Position numbers and translations under genes: made by a program. A stretch of DNA of 64,000 bases from Centroberyx gerrardi (taxonomy: Eukaryota; Chordata; Actinopteri; Beryciformes; Berycidae): positions 25,912,859-25,976,858 of the forward strand of contig NC_136000.1 in NCBI RefSeq assembly GCF_048128805.1. The letters are read 5' to 3'. The notes below the pieces were generated by a model. The model did no database searches. It was not told the DNA's origin and worked only from the letters and a program-made list of their open reading frames with translations. Positions within the stretch are counted from its first letter, which is position 1; each line of letters opens with the position of its first letter. Shown here in pieces: positions 1 to 11,976 of the stretch.

Positions 1-359
1 AGCTGCTTTCCTATATTTCACCTATATTTAAAGGGAATGATAATAGACGCTGCTAATAGACGTTGCATTTGGGCGCAATGTGTGCGTGCGTGTGCGCCCG
101 CGCGCGGAACCGATTAATTAGGGCCAATAAGAACTTTTTAAGCAACTGTCTATCTATTAACACCAATCATAATTAATAGGATTTTAGACACTTCTGTTGA
201 CATGTAGTGACATGTTCTTCTGCCCTCTCAGACCTCCCACAGACTGTGAAACTGTTCTCTTGCTCCAAGTCAAACTGTGGCCAGCAGGGGCTTTAATCAA
301 CAACTATTCAAGGAGCAGTAAATATCTGGAACTTTAAAAGCCTCGACCTTAATTGATCT

Positions 360-676
360 CCTCTGAATTTAGTTATTTTTGGTCTCTGAAGTGTCCGGAC
401 TGATCTTGGAAGGACTGCTTTTAGTGTTAGTGCAGCAGACTCATGGAATGTCTTGCAATGTCACCTAAAACTGAATACACTTGTGCCTCTTGGACACTTT
501 AGGAACCATCCAATTCCTGCCTGTAACTGCTTTAACTGATTTTGTTTGTTTGATTTTGTATGTTTGTATTTTCCATGGTGTAATCTCAGCATCATTGTAA
601 ATGAGGGTCACCCTCAATGATTTCTCCCAGAATCTTAAATAAAGGTTGAATGAATGAATGAATGAATGAATGAATT
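360..676 (+). mobile_element. 3' end of an L2/CR1-like LINE with (TGAA)n tail
   Basis: The segment ends with the short palindrome GAGGGTCACCCTC (604-616), AATAAA (638-643) and about seven TGAA repeats. A small 3' hairpin and a terminal short tandem repeat instead of poly(A) are typical of L2/CR1-type non-LTR elements in fish. No coding part remains. The left edge is approximate. It could instead be the 3' UTR of an upstream plus-strand gene. Confidence 0.5.
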
Positions 677-688
677 AATTAATTCTAC

Positions 689-1080
689 AAATGTCACAGT
701 GTTAGAGTATGGCTGACTTTGAACAACTTGAGCCTAAATGTTGGTGTGTAGTGAAAGTACAGGTCTGCAGGAGTGTTTTGACATAGAACTTGTGCTATTA
801 CAATGAAAGTTAAACTGTACAGTGTCCAACTTAGTCAGAAAACGTCACAGTTTTACAGTATGGCTGACTTTGAGGGCCTGTCATGACTTTTCTTAAACAG
901 CTTGGACCTAAATGTTAGTTTGTAGTGAAAGTACAGGTCAGCAGGAGTGTTTTGACATATAACTTGTAAGTGCACAAGTTACATGTCAAAACTTGTACAC
1001 TTTCATTGTAAGTGCACAAGTTTTGACATATAACTTGTGCACTTACAATGAAAGGTGACCTGTGCAGTGTTTAATCTGTC
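689..1080. repeat. Diverged tandem duplication, about 150 bp unit
   Basis: Unit 1 starts near 691 (gtcacag, then TATGGCTGACTTTGA) and unit 2 near 843, repeating the same order of words: GTAGTGAAAGTACAGGTC, GCAGGAGTGTTTTGACATA and AACTTGT. The second unit is enlarged by an inverted segment at about 965-1054. No coding potential. Confidence 0.75.
1000..1054. repeat. Perfect 23-bp inverted repeat, 9-base loop
   Basis: Arms 1000-1022 and 1032-1054 are exact reverse complements, with loop 1023-1031. It arose within the tandem repeat, because the right arm is the normal repeat sequence and the left arm an inverted copy of it. Confidence 0.9.
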
Positions 1081-1299
1081 TAGCCTATGTAGTCCAAAAA
1101 TGCCAAATCTCTGTTTAAATGTAGAGGGGAACCTTCGACTAAATTATTACAACAATTCTTATCATGGAAAAACATTGTACAGATTGTATAGTTGCATTTT
1201 GTTGCTTAATTATTTGGGGGGTTTTTGTGCAAAAAGACGTTTTTTTAGTCTCAACATTTGAGTGTTATGGATTTCTAGAAATTGCGCTCTTATTCTGAA

Positions 1300-1987
1300 A
1301 AAAAATCGGACCGGAAGTCTTATTCTTATTTCCGCTTGCGGAACACAGAACTCTCGCTGCTTTGCCTTGTCGTTCTAACCCTGCTAACCAGCTAGCTTAG
1401 TTAGCTAACTCGGTGTTACAAATACCAAACACAGGCAGCTAAGAAGAAGGGGGCTTTCGGTGAGATTATTTGCATGCTTCAATGTGATTCACTTAATTGC
1501 AGCAGTTTCATTTGTTTTTTGTGTAGTCATTCATGGATTGGAACATTTTATGCAGTGACGTTAGTAGGCTAGCTAATAATTGTAGACAAAATACGTGGAT
1601 CTACTTTATCAGAAAACTGTGAACAAGCATTACAGTGTGTGGAAAAGGCATATACATGTCGCCTGCTAGTTATATTTGTCATTCTTGTAAAAATGGAATA
1701 AGATAACGTGTGGAGAGCAAACGACAGGGAGATTAGCCAGATGAAAAGCTTTGGCTAGCTGGTGTCTGTTGCTAGGCAACGGAACTCTCTTGTGGGTGCC
1801 TAGAGTAAAGCCTCTAATTACATTAGTGTGACAAAATCACTCATGGCTAATGTACTAGGTTAAACACACGTTCGATTTGCAGATTTTTTTACTTGAAATT
1901 ATTTTACCTGAAAGGATCTGAATCAACATACCACATCTCTTACTGTCCGGATCTCTTGTCTGTTGTCTGGTTAGAGATACAGGCACC
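1300..1987 (+). promoter_or_regulatory. bbs2 promoter and 5' UTR region
   Basis: An ETS/GABP consensus CCGGAAGT is at 1311-1318, followed by a CpG-bearing TATA-less stretch typical of a housekeeping promoter. A possible non-coding first exon ends near 1459, where cg is followed by gtgagatt, a good donor. A plausible acceptor ends at 1973 (ctggttag), 15 bases before the bbs2 ATG. Transcription start and the non-coding exon are inferred, not shown. Confidence 0.5.
1768..1780. promoter_or_regulatory. RFX-type X-box upstream of bbs2
   Basis: GTTGCTAGGCAAC is a perfect inverted repeat of GTTGC around TAG. It fits the RFX X-box (GTNRCC, spacer, RGYAAC) with one deviation in the left half. X-boxes bound by RFX factors control ciliary genes, including BBS genes. 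It lies 208 bases upstream of the bbs2 ATG, or inside the 5' intron if transcription starts near 1330-1400. Confidence 0.6.
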
Positions 1988-4796
1988 ATGTTGGTCCCCA
2001 TATTCACTCTGAAGCTGAACCATAAGATAAACCCTCGCATGGTGACCATTGGGAAGTTTGATGGAGTCCACCCTTGCCTCACTGCAGCCACACAAGCAGG
2101 GAAGGTGAGAGATCTTTACAGCAATAGCCAGTGCAAAAGCGGTTTTAACTCCTTCCTTATTTATATCATGCCCTCAACTCTTAACTTTATGTCCTCAAAA
2201 GGTGTTTATCCACAACCCCCACACTCGTGGCCAGAGACCTGTGGCCCACCGACTGAGCCAGAGCACCCAGGACTCCGACATCTCTCTGCTCAACATCAAC
2301 CAGGCAGTCAGCTGTCTGACGGCAGGAACGCTGGGACCAAACAGCACCGGGGACACATTGCTGGTGGGATCCCAGACCAACCTGCTGGCCTACGACGTCC
2401 ATGACAACGCCGATATATTCTACAGAGAGGTGGGTGCAGTTGAAGAGAATGGGAGTAGGTATGACATACGTTTATCTAGGAGCCTAGCTGCCAAAAATGT
2501 TGGTGTATGTCCCTTTTAAAGGAGCTTGTTTCTGTGTGTGCTGTGTGTGGGTGCAGGTGACAGATGGGGCCAACACCATCGTGCTGGGGAAACTAGGGGA
2601 CATCCAGTCTCCTCTTGCCATCATTGGAGGGAACTGCGCCTTACAAGGCTTTGACTATGAGGGCAACGACCAGTTCTGGACGGTATGAACTGAGATGACA
2701 TAATACTGTAATGTCAGATTACACTTCACAATATCACACACACACAACTCATTGTTACACTTAAGATGTCTGTTTCACCAGTTAAAAGTAAGTTCAGACA
2801 TAGGCTAGTTTGAACGTAAATTCTCTCTCAGTCCGAGTTTACACATGACTAAAAAATTTTTTTAACGGTTGCACCAACTGAAATAGTTTCAATGTAGGTA
2901 TAAGTGACTGCTTAAAACTTACACCTACCCCCTATTTGGGGCAAAGTCGTCCATAAAATAGCTGTTTGCATGGTGCATCGATTTGATAGTTGGGAAAACT
3001 TGCTGGAGGATCCGGAGGAACAAATCCGATGCAGTTTACGTCAGCAACATGAAATTAGATCACTGAACTGATGCAGAATGAAACTACAATTTTTGCTAGC
3101 TAACAATTAAATAATAATTTTCCACCAGATTTATGATAGGAGAATTGCATTCGGCCTAACTACATAGCTTTTACCCTGTTGAAATTAACAGTTAAACCAC
3201 TTGATGTCACTCTTGTCGTCTGTATTAGTTTCATGTACTTGCACACGTGGATTTATGCCTGTGGTTGTAGCAGGCATTGGAGACCAACTACAAATTAATC
3301 CTCATACTTACTGCACTAGATAACATATTTTACTCGCAGGTTTTAAATCCTCTTTTTGTGTTGCTGTTGTGTAAGTTATCAAATATTTACTCTCTATTCA
3401 TGAAGTGCCTTGTTTGTTTTTAGGTAACGGGGGATAATGTCAGATCTCTAGTGCTCTGTGACTTCACTGGAGATGGGAAAAATGAGGTGAGTTAACCCAA
3501 ATCTATAGACAAGCGCTAGATGGAAGATACAGTATCTCATACTTGTACGTTCAATCGTTGGTTCAGGCATTTTGTATTCATTATTAATTGTATAAGTAAT
3601 GTTGTCATCTGTTGTGTGTTGTTTACAGCTCCTGGTAGGATCTGAGGACTTTGACATCAGGGTATTCAAAGAGGATGAGCTTGTATCTGAGATGGCTGAA
3701 AACGAGGTAAATGGATGCAACTTCTTTTACAATCAAAAGATTGTTGAAATGTCAGATTGTGTAATCCAGAGAAAAGTATATTACACATTTTTTGGTATCA
3801 TCGCTTTTGACATGCTTTATATCATGTTTTGTACTGAGGATAGTCATACAATAATGTTTGTAATCATCTTTTGCACAGATCATTGTGATATACTGTAGAT
3901 TGTTGTATCTGTCTTGAGCTGCACTGGAGCAAAGTGGCATTCTTTGACATGACGTGCTCCCTCTGTCCCTCTCTGTCCAGACGGTCACCTCTCTGTGCCA
4001 CATGCACGGCAGCAGGTTTGGCTATGCCCTGGCTAACGGCACTGTGGGGGTCTATGACCGCACCGCCCGCTACTGGAGAATCAAGGTACCACAATCTTTC
4101 ACTCCTTCCACCATCTTCCATTGTGAGAAACTCTGAAAGCTTTAGCTCTGTTTGTGCTGGAAGAAGAGCGCCTGCTTCTTGTTTTGTGTCGTAAAGCAAT
4201 CCATCAGATTTCCTGCAAAATCTGACTTGGTCGCACCACAGACTGTAAAAATAGATGGATGTAGTCAGTGTGACGTCACCTTGTCTCATGACGTCTCATT
4301 TGTTTAGGGTAATTATAATAATGCCTCGAAATTAATGTGGTAAGGATTTATTGATGGTAAAATGCTATACGTTCACTATCACCTGTAATTTATTTTGTTA
4401 TGACTATCTCTGCTTTCTCTCCCCATCCAGTCTAAGAATCACGCGATGAGCATCCATGCCTTTGACCTGAATGCTGATGGGGTGGTGGAGCTCATCACTG
4501 GCTGGTCCAATGGAAAGGTCAGGACACAACTTAGCAGTCCTGCTATCTTGTTTTTCCACTGTAAGAGAGAAGGTGGCGGGGGTTATCAGGGGGATCTTGG
4601 ACATGCCACTCTCACTCAGTTCAGTATCCTTTGATCACATCCCCCATTTGTTCCAGATTGACGCTCGTAGCGACCGTACAGGCGAGGTCATCTTCAAAGA
4701 CAACTTCTCCTCCTCCGTGGCCGGAGTGGTGGAGGGAGACTACAGGCTGGATGGACAGAAACAACTTGTGTGCACCTCCATAGAGGGAGAAGGTAG

Positions 4797-4828
<32 letters not shown>

Positions 4829-5013
4829 CTTTATGTGTCTGTCTGTCTGTGTGTACATACATGGCTGGTGCAACCTTTATCTCAAGCGTGCCTGAATACA
4901 TTTTTTTAAACTTGCTTTCAATCATTTTATGGAAAACACATATTTGTTTATTGTTCTGTGTCTTACACACTGTCCTCTAGCAAGACACTTAACTGCCTGC
5001 CTGTATAGTGTTA

Positions 5014-5058
<45 letters not shown>

Positions 5059-6899
5059 TCATGCATGTTCATCTCATCTGTATGTTTTCTGCATTCTGTA
5101 GTTCGCGGCTACCTGCCAGCCAGTAAGGAACTAAAGGGGAATCTCATGGACTCCAGTGTAGAGCAGGACCTCATTAGAGAGCTCAGCCAACGCAGACAGA
5201 ATCTGCTGCTCGAGCTACGCAACTATGAAGAGAACGCCAAGGTACGCACATTTCAGTCATTTATTTATATCATACATGGATAAAACGTAGATTAATTCAA
5301 AGGACACAGGATTCTGACAGACATGCATACAGAGTAACAGACACACAACCTTCTATGGAGCTACGGAGAGAACAATCAGTTAATGCATGCACTCGTCCAC
5401 ATACACACACATACTGTCACATTGTTTCAGGGTGTATCAGAGACGGACAGCGGGATGGGTGTGATACCAGCCAACACGCAGCTCCAGACGGCCCTGGCGG
5501 TCAGACCCGCTACGGAGGCCCAGAAGGCTCACATAGAACTCAGCATTTCCACGCCAAACGGTGAGGGTCTTCAGCACCAGAGATGAGACTGTCAAGGATT
5601 TCAAGGAGTAAATGCTAACAACACCCCTGCATGTTTTCCTCTGTCCTCTCCAGAAACCATCATCCGGGCGGTGCTGATCTTCGCAGAGGGGATCTTTGAG
5701 GGCGAGAGCCACGTTGTCCACCCCAGTGCCCAGAACCTGTCAGGCTGCGTCCGAGTCCCCATCGTCCCCCCCAAAGACATCCCAGTAGACCTGCACATCA
5801 AGGCCTTTGTTGGAGGGAAAGCCAGGTAGGGTGTGTGTACGGGTGTGCGCGTGTGCTGTCTTTGTTGTCGTTCTCCATCTCTCTCCCTCCTCTCCTCCTC
5901 ACCTCACTCTTTTTTCCCCCACTCCAGTACCCAGTTCCATGTGTTTGAAATCACCCGACAGCTGCCTCGCTTCTCCATGTATGACATCACGGTTGACCCC
6001 TCAGCTGCCCCGCCCACCGGGAGGGTCTCCTTCAGCATCAACGACCGGCCACAGCGGGTAGGAGTCGGAGTGTGTTTCTGTGTCTTTAGGAGACAGGGAA
6101 CGATGGCGAGAGTGAATAAGTCCAGATGCTGTGCAGTCCCACAGAGCATTCATGGCGATGACATGTAGACCTAATTAATTAGCAGTTTAATTGACCTATA
6201 GACCTATTTAATTAGCAGTGATCTCAGCTCTTTGGCTCCCTAGTTGATCACCTGCCTTCATTTCTTCCATGGAGAATACAATAATGTTAGCAGCAGCTAT
6301 ACACTCACCAGCCACTTTATTAGGTACACCTGTCTAGTGCCGGCTGGTCGTCTGTTGCTGTAGCAACATTTATCATAACAGCCAACAACTCTTCTGCACT
6401 CCACTGTTGTAAAGACTGTTATTGGAGCATTTGTGTCCTTTCTGTTAGCTTGAACCAGTCTGCCCGTTCTGCTCTGACCTCTGACCTCTCTCATTAACAA
6501 GCTGCTTTCTCTGTAAACTCTACAGACTGTAGTGTGAAAATCCCAGGAGGGCAGCAGCAGTTTCTGATGCTGAACCAGCAGTCAGACGCTCAAAGTCTCT
6601 TAGATCACACATCAGATAACTAAACCACTTCACCATGTCTGCAGGCTTAATAGACAGAGTTGCTGCCACATGGTTCACGTTTGGAGGAGCAGGTTGTTTG
6701 TGTTAATGAGCATGTGTACCTAATATAGTGGCCGGTGAGTGTATGTTGATATGCTGTGTGTGTGTGTGTGTGTGTAGGTGGTGATGTGGCTGAATCAGAA
6801 CTTCCTGCTTCCAGAAGGGATAGACGGTCCCGATGTCACCTTTACTTTGCTAAGGGGAGGAGGACTGTTGTCCATCAGCATGGCCAGCAATGGACAGGT

Positions 6900-6931
<32 letters not shown>

Positions 6932-8796
6932 AATATACCATGTAACATAATGCCCATAATAGCCAAATATTAATAGGCTCAAAGGGTCCATAGACAGTAG
7001 TTATCAATAAGCCTATAATCAAATAGACATTTGAAAAGACATTTTGTTTCTCCTGGTTAGTTTGCAGGTATGTTAAAAGAAAATTAAGTGCATTTACAGG
7101 GTTAATAATTCTTTTGAAAAATGACAAAAATGTTGGTGAAATTTGACTGGTTGACAGAGGTATAAATGCTTATTCCTTTGTTTTTTCTTTTTACTTTACC
7201 TTATAAAGGGTAAATATAACAGTGCTGATTATTTGAACAAAGTTGTAATGGCCTTATGGCAGTTCAAGTGCTAAATTGAACTAAAATCAGTCAGTTCATG
7301 AATCCATTACTGCTTTGTCCAATCAGATCACTCTGAGCACTGATGACATTGACCTGGCAGGAGACCTGGTCCAATCACTGGCCTCCTTCCTGGCCATAGA
7401 GGACCTATCAGCAGAGGCAGACTTCCCTGCCTACTTTGATGAGCTACGCAACACACTCACCGAGGTCAGCTTTCCTGTGCCACGTTTTCTTTTCAATGTT
7501 TTTGGAGCTTTTCTGCTTATTGGGTTGGAGGGTGACAGGAAAGATGGAAGAGACGTATGATAGATGTTATTAGTCAGATTCAAACTTGTGATGTCACAGA
7601 TATACAGTGTGCTCCTTAGTCCTCTGAGACACCAAAACAACTTTGCCCTCTGTCCCTCTCTGTCTTTTCTTCCATCACTGGGTGTGTCCTATTCCCACCT
7701 GCAGGTCATCCATTATATGAATGATATGATAACTATGACTATAACAGCACTCTGTAAAAGGCTGCCTGTCAAGTTAAATGAGAACCTGAAATGTTCTAGG
7801 AGGCAAGTTAAATTTGTGGTGTGTAAAGTTGAGGCTGATGTACCCATTGAATATATATGAGATACCCCATAACAAAGGTAGAGAAGTTGGGGAACAGAGG
7901 CGAAAGTACATTAGAAGCATGCTGGTCCTGTATCAAGGCTAAAATATATCGTAACCACATGTTGGATCATCTCTGTGCTAGGTGGATGAGTTCCACTCTG
8001 TCCATCAGAAGTTGACTGCAGCCATGGCCGACCACTCCAACTACATCAGGAACATGCTGGTGCAGGCCGAGGACGCTCGCCTTATGGGAGACATGTGAGT
8101 TACCACCATATACTCTACATACCATTCTGTTCACACTTCACTAAACTGGCCTGATTCACCATGGTTTTGTATGTGTGATATTGGCATTACATGTCAAAAT
8201 ATTCTCCTGGAGTAAAACTTAATCCGTGTATCATCACTGTATTGCAAAAACATTTATTGTTATCTAGTATAACAAAAAACACCAATTAAATTCACAGCAG
8301 TATCACTACCAAATAATGGGGGGGCATGAGATTGAATATACTTATGCCATGTAGATAATAGTGTAATAGTGGCAATCTTTTTCACCCCGGGACCCAAAAA
8401 TCAATTTCATCATTTCTCTCTCTCTCTCTCTCTGGCATGAAATACCAGAGTACGTATACAGTACATTACAGAAAACAAAATATGGAATGATAAATAATTC
8501 TATATTGTTTATATAAATAGGAAAACGTTAATCTAAACGTTGAAAGAAAAATCTCTCTTTTTTTTTTTCTTTTTCTCCCTCCCTTCCCCATTTTTTCCCT
8601 CCCATCCCTTTCTCTCCCTCGGTCCTCCGTCCCTCTGTAGGACAACGATGAAGAAGCGTTACAGAGAGCTGTATGATCTGAACCGGGATCTGGTCAACGA
8701 GTATAAGATCCGCTCCAACAACCACAACGCTCTCCTGGCCTGCCTCAAGTCTGTCAACCAGGCCATACAGAGGGCTGGTAGACTCCGAGGTAGGCC

Positions 8797-8830
<34 letters not shown>

Positions 8831-9146
8831 AGAGTAACGCCGTTGTGTAAGAGAGAGAGAATGTGTGTGGGTGATTGTTTGGGATGAAGTGCGTGTGTGT
8901 TGTTTACATTCTGGATTAACGTATGTGTTGTGTTTGAGCTCTGATCAGACATTGTGTCTCGTTGCATCTTCCACATCTGTCTCACTCTTTCCATCTCCAT
9001 CTCCATCTATCTCCGTCTCCCCTCCATCCTTCTCCTCAGTGGGCAAGCCCAAGAACCAAGTCATCTCTGCCTGTCGAGACGCCATCAAGAGCAACAACGT
9101 CAACGCGCTCTTCAAGATCATGAGAGCCGGCACCGCATCCTCCTGA
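1988..9146 (+). CDS. bbs2: BBSome subunit BBS2 (17 coding exons, complete)
   Basis: Bardet-Biedl syndrome 2 protein, a core subunit of the BBSome, the membrane-coat complex that moves receptors in and out of cilia. Coding exons: 1988-2104, 2202-2429, 2557-2682, 3424-3486, 3629-3706, 3981-4085, 4431-4517, 4657-4792, 5102-5241, 5431-5560, 5654-5825, 5928-6057, 6778-6897, 7327-7464, 7982-8094, 8641-8789, 9040-9146. All introns are GT-AG, phases close, and the sum is 2139 nt (712 residues plus stop); human BBS2 is about 721. The N-terminal half is the beta-propeller (FTLKL start, [33 protein letters not shown]). A predicted coiled coil follows ([20 protein letters not shown], about residues 330-350), then the appendage/platform part ([18 protein letters not shown]) and a helical C-terminus ending TLFKIM-like and TASS. 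The start is the only ATG giving the conserved N-terminus. Recognised by extended similarity to the human protein as I know it; identity is near certain. Confidence 0.97.
4225..4285. repeat. Fragment of a dispersed fish repeat in bbs2 intron 6
   Basis: The words CACAGACTGTAAAAATAGATGG and GTGTGACGTCACC resemble a repeat I know to be scattered through teleost genomes. The edges and the class are not determined; recognition is by memory only. Confidence 0.3.
6302..6741. mobile_element. MITE in bbs2 intron 12, TA target duplication
   Basis: The ends are near-perfect inverted repeats of about 28 bp: CACTCACCAGCCACTTTATT on the left and, reverse-complemented, CACTCACCGGCCACTATATT on the right, both continuing AGGTACAC. 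The 440-bp element is flanked by TA (6300-6301 and 6742-6743) and encodes nothing. A TA duplication suggests a Tc1/mariner-like transposase; the family name is not certain. It occupies most of the 720-bp intron. Confidence 0.8.
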
Positions 9147-9460
9147 GGGAGGGAAGGAAGGAGGGAGAAATAGATTGTGAAAGAGAGGGAGACATTTCAT
9201 CATGTTTGACCAGAATAATAAGCTTGGAATGAGAGCAACATTGTGGACTTGGAACAAAAGGAAGACAGAGGAAGATGGTGGAATGGGTACAGAGGCCCGA
9301 GTTCCCCAAGCGTGTTGTAGCCTAAATCCAATTCTCGCCCAATGACTTATGAATAGGCAATAGCAATTGACTGCCTTCTCCATATCATTTCCATTAGACT
9401 CTAATCAATTTCACCTTACATTAGCTCATAGAGAAATAAAACAGTAACCACAGTCTTAGT
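9147..9460 (+). promoter_or_regulatory. bbs2 3' UTR with poly(A) signal
   Basis: Begins directly after the bbs2 TGA. The first canonical AATAAA is at 9435-9440, giving a 3' UTR of about 300 bases. No cleavage site can be read directly. Confidence 0.5.
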
Positions 9461-10739
9461 GGACTAATGACATTTCCATCCGTCTCTGCCTAGCACTGTG
9501 GCTGTTTTAGTAAGCTTGGCGTCGAGCAGCTGTGTGGAAGAGTAAATAACATTCTGTATTAGTGTAGGAGTGAGCGGTCAAGAGAGGCAGTGATGTTTAG
9601 AGAGCACAGCTGGACCAAAGCAACAACTTGAGATGGAACAAAGATGGTTTAACATAATGCTGCTGTCACCTGAAAATCTGGCATTTCCCAATATTGGTCT
9701 TTTTTTTTTATTTCAGTGATGTGCTGACACAGTCTTGCCTGTGCTGAGTAAGTTTTATTACCCGTTGAACAAAACTAAATTCCGTTATTTAGAGTACACA
9801 TTGCTTTCCTCCGACAGTGTCAATAGTTCAGTGGTGTGACAGAGTTGTAGCCTAATGCCCAGCGAAGGTACAGATGCACTAGAGGTGTGGCCAGTTTGCC
9901 TGCTAAATGTTGAAACTTTAGGAAAACTCGTGAAAACCGTCTGCTTCAACACAAACACAATCTGTTGGATGGGTACCCGGACTGTGAGTCAGCAGACAGA
10001 CGGCGGTGTTTAGAGAGAGTACAGCTGGAGCGAGACAGAGAGCATCTTTTCTCTCAGCTAGAGCCCTTCATCTGAGAGAGTCGTGCCATTGAATTCACCG
10101 GAGGCCCTGGTCGGTCCAGATCCTCTCGGTGTGTCAACCCGTCCAGATACAGGTCTCTGCTCCCAGCTGCTGTGTGTGCTGTGTGTAGCCAAAGAAAACT
10201 CTTATTTTAACTTAATGAATGTCACTGAGGACCAGCCGTGTGTGGTGAACATGTTTACCTTTTATAGAGATTATACACTTTATTTTGTGTGTGTGTGTGT
10301 GTGTGGCAGAGAATATTATTAAATTAACTTATGATATGTTTTAAAGGTTTGTGTGAATGTTGATTCATTGAGTTTGGTGTTGTCATTAAGGGACTGACTT
10401 CTTTCTCAGACAAGTTCGCTCGCTCAACTCTTTCTTGGAGCGCAGGTTGTGTTTGAAAATGGATTTTTGGAAGACAGAAATGGTGTGGATGAACACAGAG
10501 GCCAGCCCTCACTTCTAAAAAGTGCAGCCAAACATTTGCTCATATATCTTCTCTCCTGTCAAATAGCCTGAGTAGCTCTTTCAAACTGCTGAGCAGATTT
10601 GAAGCACTACTTCAGCCCACTTTAAGCCACGTTTTTCCCAAGCCAACATGGATGTGGAAATTCTGAAAGCGCTTTTTAAAAGTGGTTTCGAAGTCATATT
10701 TATTTGCCTTGAAAATGTTACTGTTGCTGGATACACACA

Positions 10740-10905
10740 CTTGTCTAAGTCCACTGGAGCTATTGGGGGTTAAATGCTTTGCCCAAGAGCACTTCAATGG
10801 TACCTCAAGTGTTTCTGCTTCACTTACCACACCAAGATTTGAACTGCCCACCCTCCAGCTCCAGTCACTAGATCACTTTATCCTTTAGACCGGCTGGCTG
10901 CCTAG
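10740..10905 (-). mobile_element. tRNA-derived SINE remnant
   Basis: Read on the minus strand, a tRNA-like head contains an A-box-like TGATCTAGTGAC and a B-box-like AGTTCAAATCT. It is followed by the TGCTCTTGGGCAAAGCATTTAACCC-type core word shared with the elements at 33.4 and 34.8 kb. Edges are approximate. Confidence 0.6.
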
Positions 10906-11318
10906 TTTGGGTATTTCAGTGATTTAAAACACACTTGAGCTGACCTTCCTGTTTCATATCTGGAATTATCACACAAAGCAAGGCAAAGCAAGCACTGCTT
11001 TTCTTATTTACATATTTGAAAGGTATCCAGCTACCATTTTCCACTGGATGCATGGCTACACGGCCTATGCAGGACACAGCAAGTCATTGCATCTTTTTCA
11101 GAAGCTAAATAGTTTATGAGCCTGACCTCTTCTAAATGAAGTTCAGCAAAAAAAAGCAAAAAAAAAAAAAGCACACAATACATCATAACAGAAAACAAAA
11201 CAACTAAGAGCTAATGGAAATTAGAGGGGAAAGGAGCTGGAAAGATAACATAATATATACAATTTAATATATGATTTACAGTTTTTGGTCATGCAGCTCC
11301 TACATCTTTTTTTTTTTT

Positions 11319-11976
11319 ACCTCCACCAACAGAGTTGGACAGAGTTATGTTTTCGCCCCTTTCTGTCTGTTTGTTAGCAGGATATCTCAAAAAGTTATGA
11401 ATGGATTTGCAGGAAACTGTGGAAAGGTTGGTCATGGGGCAAAGAAGAACTAATTAACCTTTCACACTGATTGGCCAAACAGGGGCGTGGCAGTGGGCGT
11501 GGCTTCTCATAAAAAAGTATAGCCTATAACATACGAACAGATTGACGTAACACCATCAAACTTTGTGGCTATAACTTTGTGGCACACACAAAGTTAGAGG
11601 CAAACCCTTCATTATTGGCCCAATCAAACAACATGGGGGCACTGGTGAGCTCATTTCCGGTTCAGACATAACCGCCTTGCTAATTTTTCCATAACCTGGT
11701 ACAGTGGAGGGTGGCCCTAATGGAAACTGCCCAAGAAATAGTGCTGAATGGTCATGTGGTGTTGAGACAAACGGCTAAAATGCTTAAAAGTGGCAACAAT
11801 AGACCTGCAATGTCCAGTCATGAAAATGTGTGCATCTCCTCATGTGAAACACGTTGGTAATGTGGCATGGAAGAAATGATTCACTTTTGGTGAAAATCCA
11901 ACATATGGAGAACTGGCATATCTTGACAGTTGCATAGTGTTGGCAGAGGTATGAGCTCTACTGAGTGCCATCTAGT
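11319..11976. mobile_element. Non-autonomous DNA transposon remnant
   Basis: Left end CCTCCACCAACAGAG and right end TTGGCAGAGG are imperfect inverted repeats. The interior includes GTTTTCGCCCCTTTCTGTC and GGATATCTCAAAAAGTTATG, words I recognise from a very common teleost repeat. No transposase frame remains and no target duplication is evident. Confidence 0.5.
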
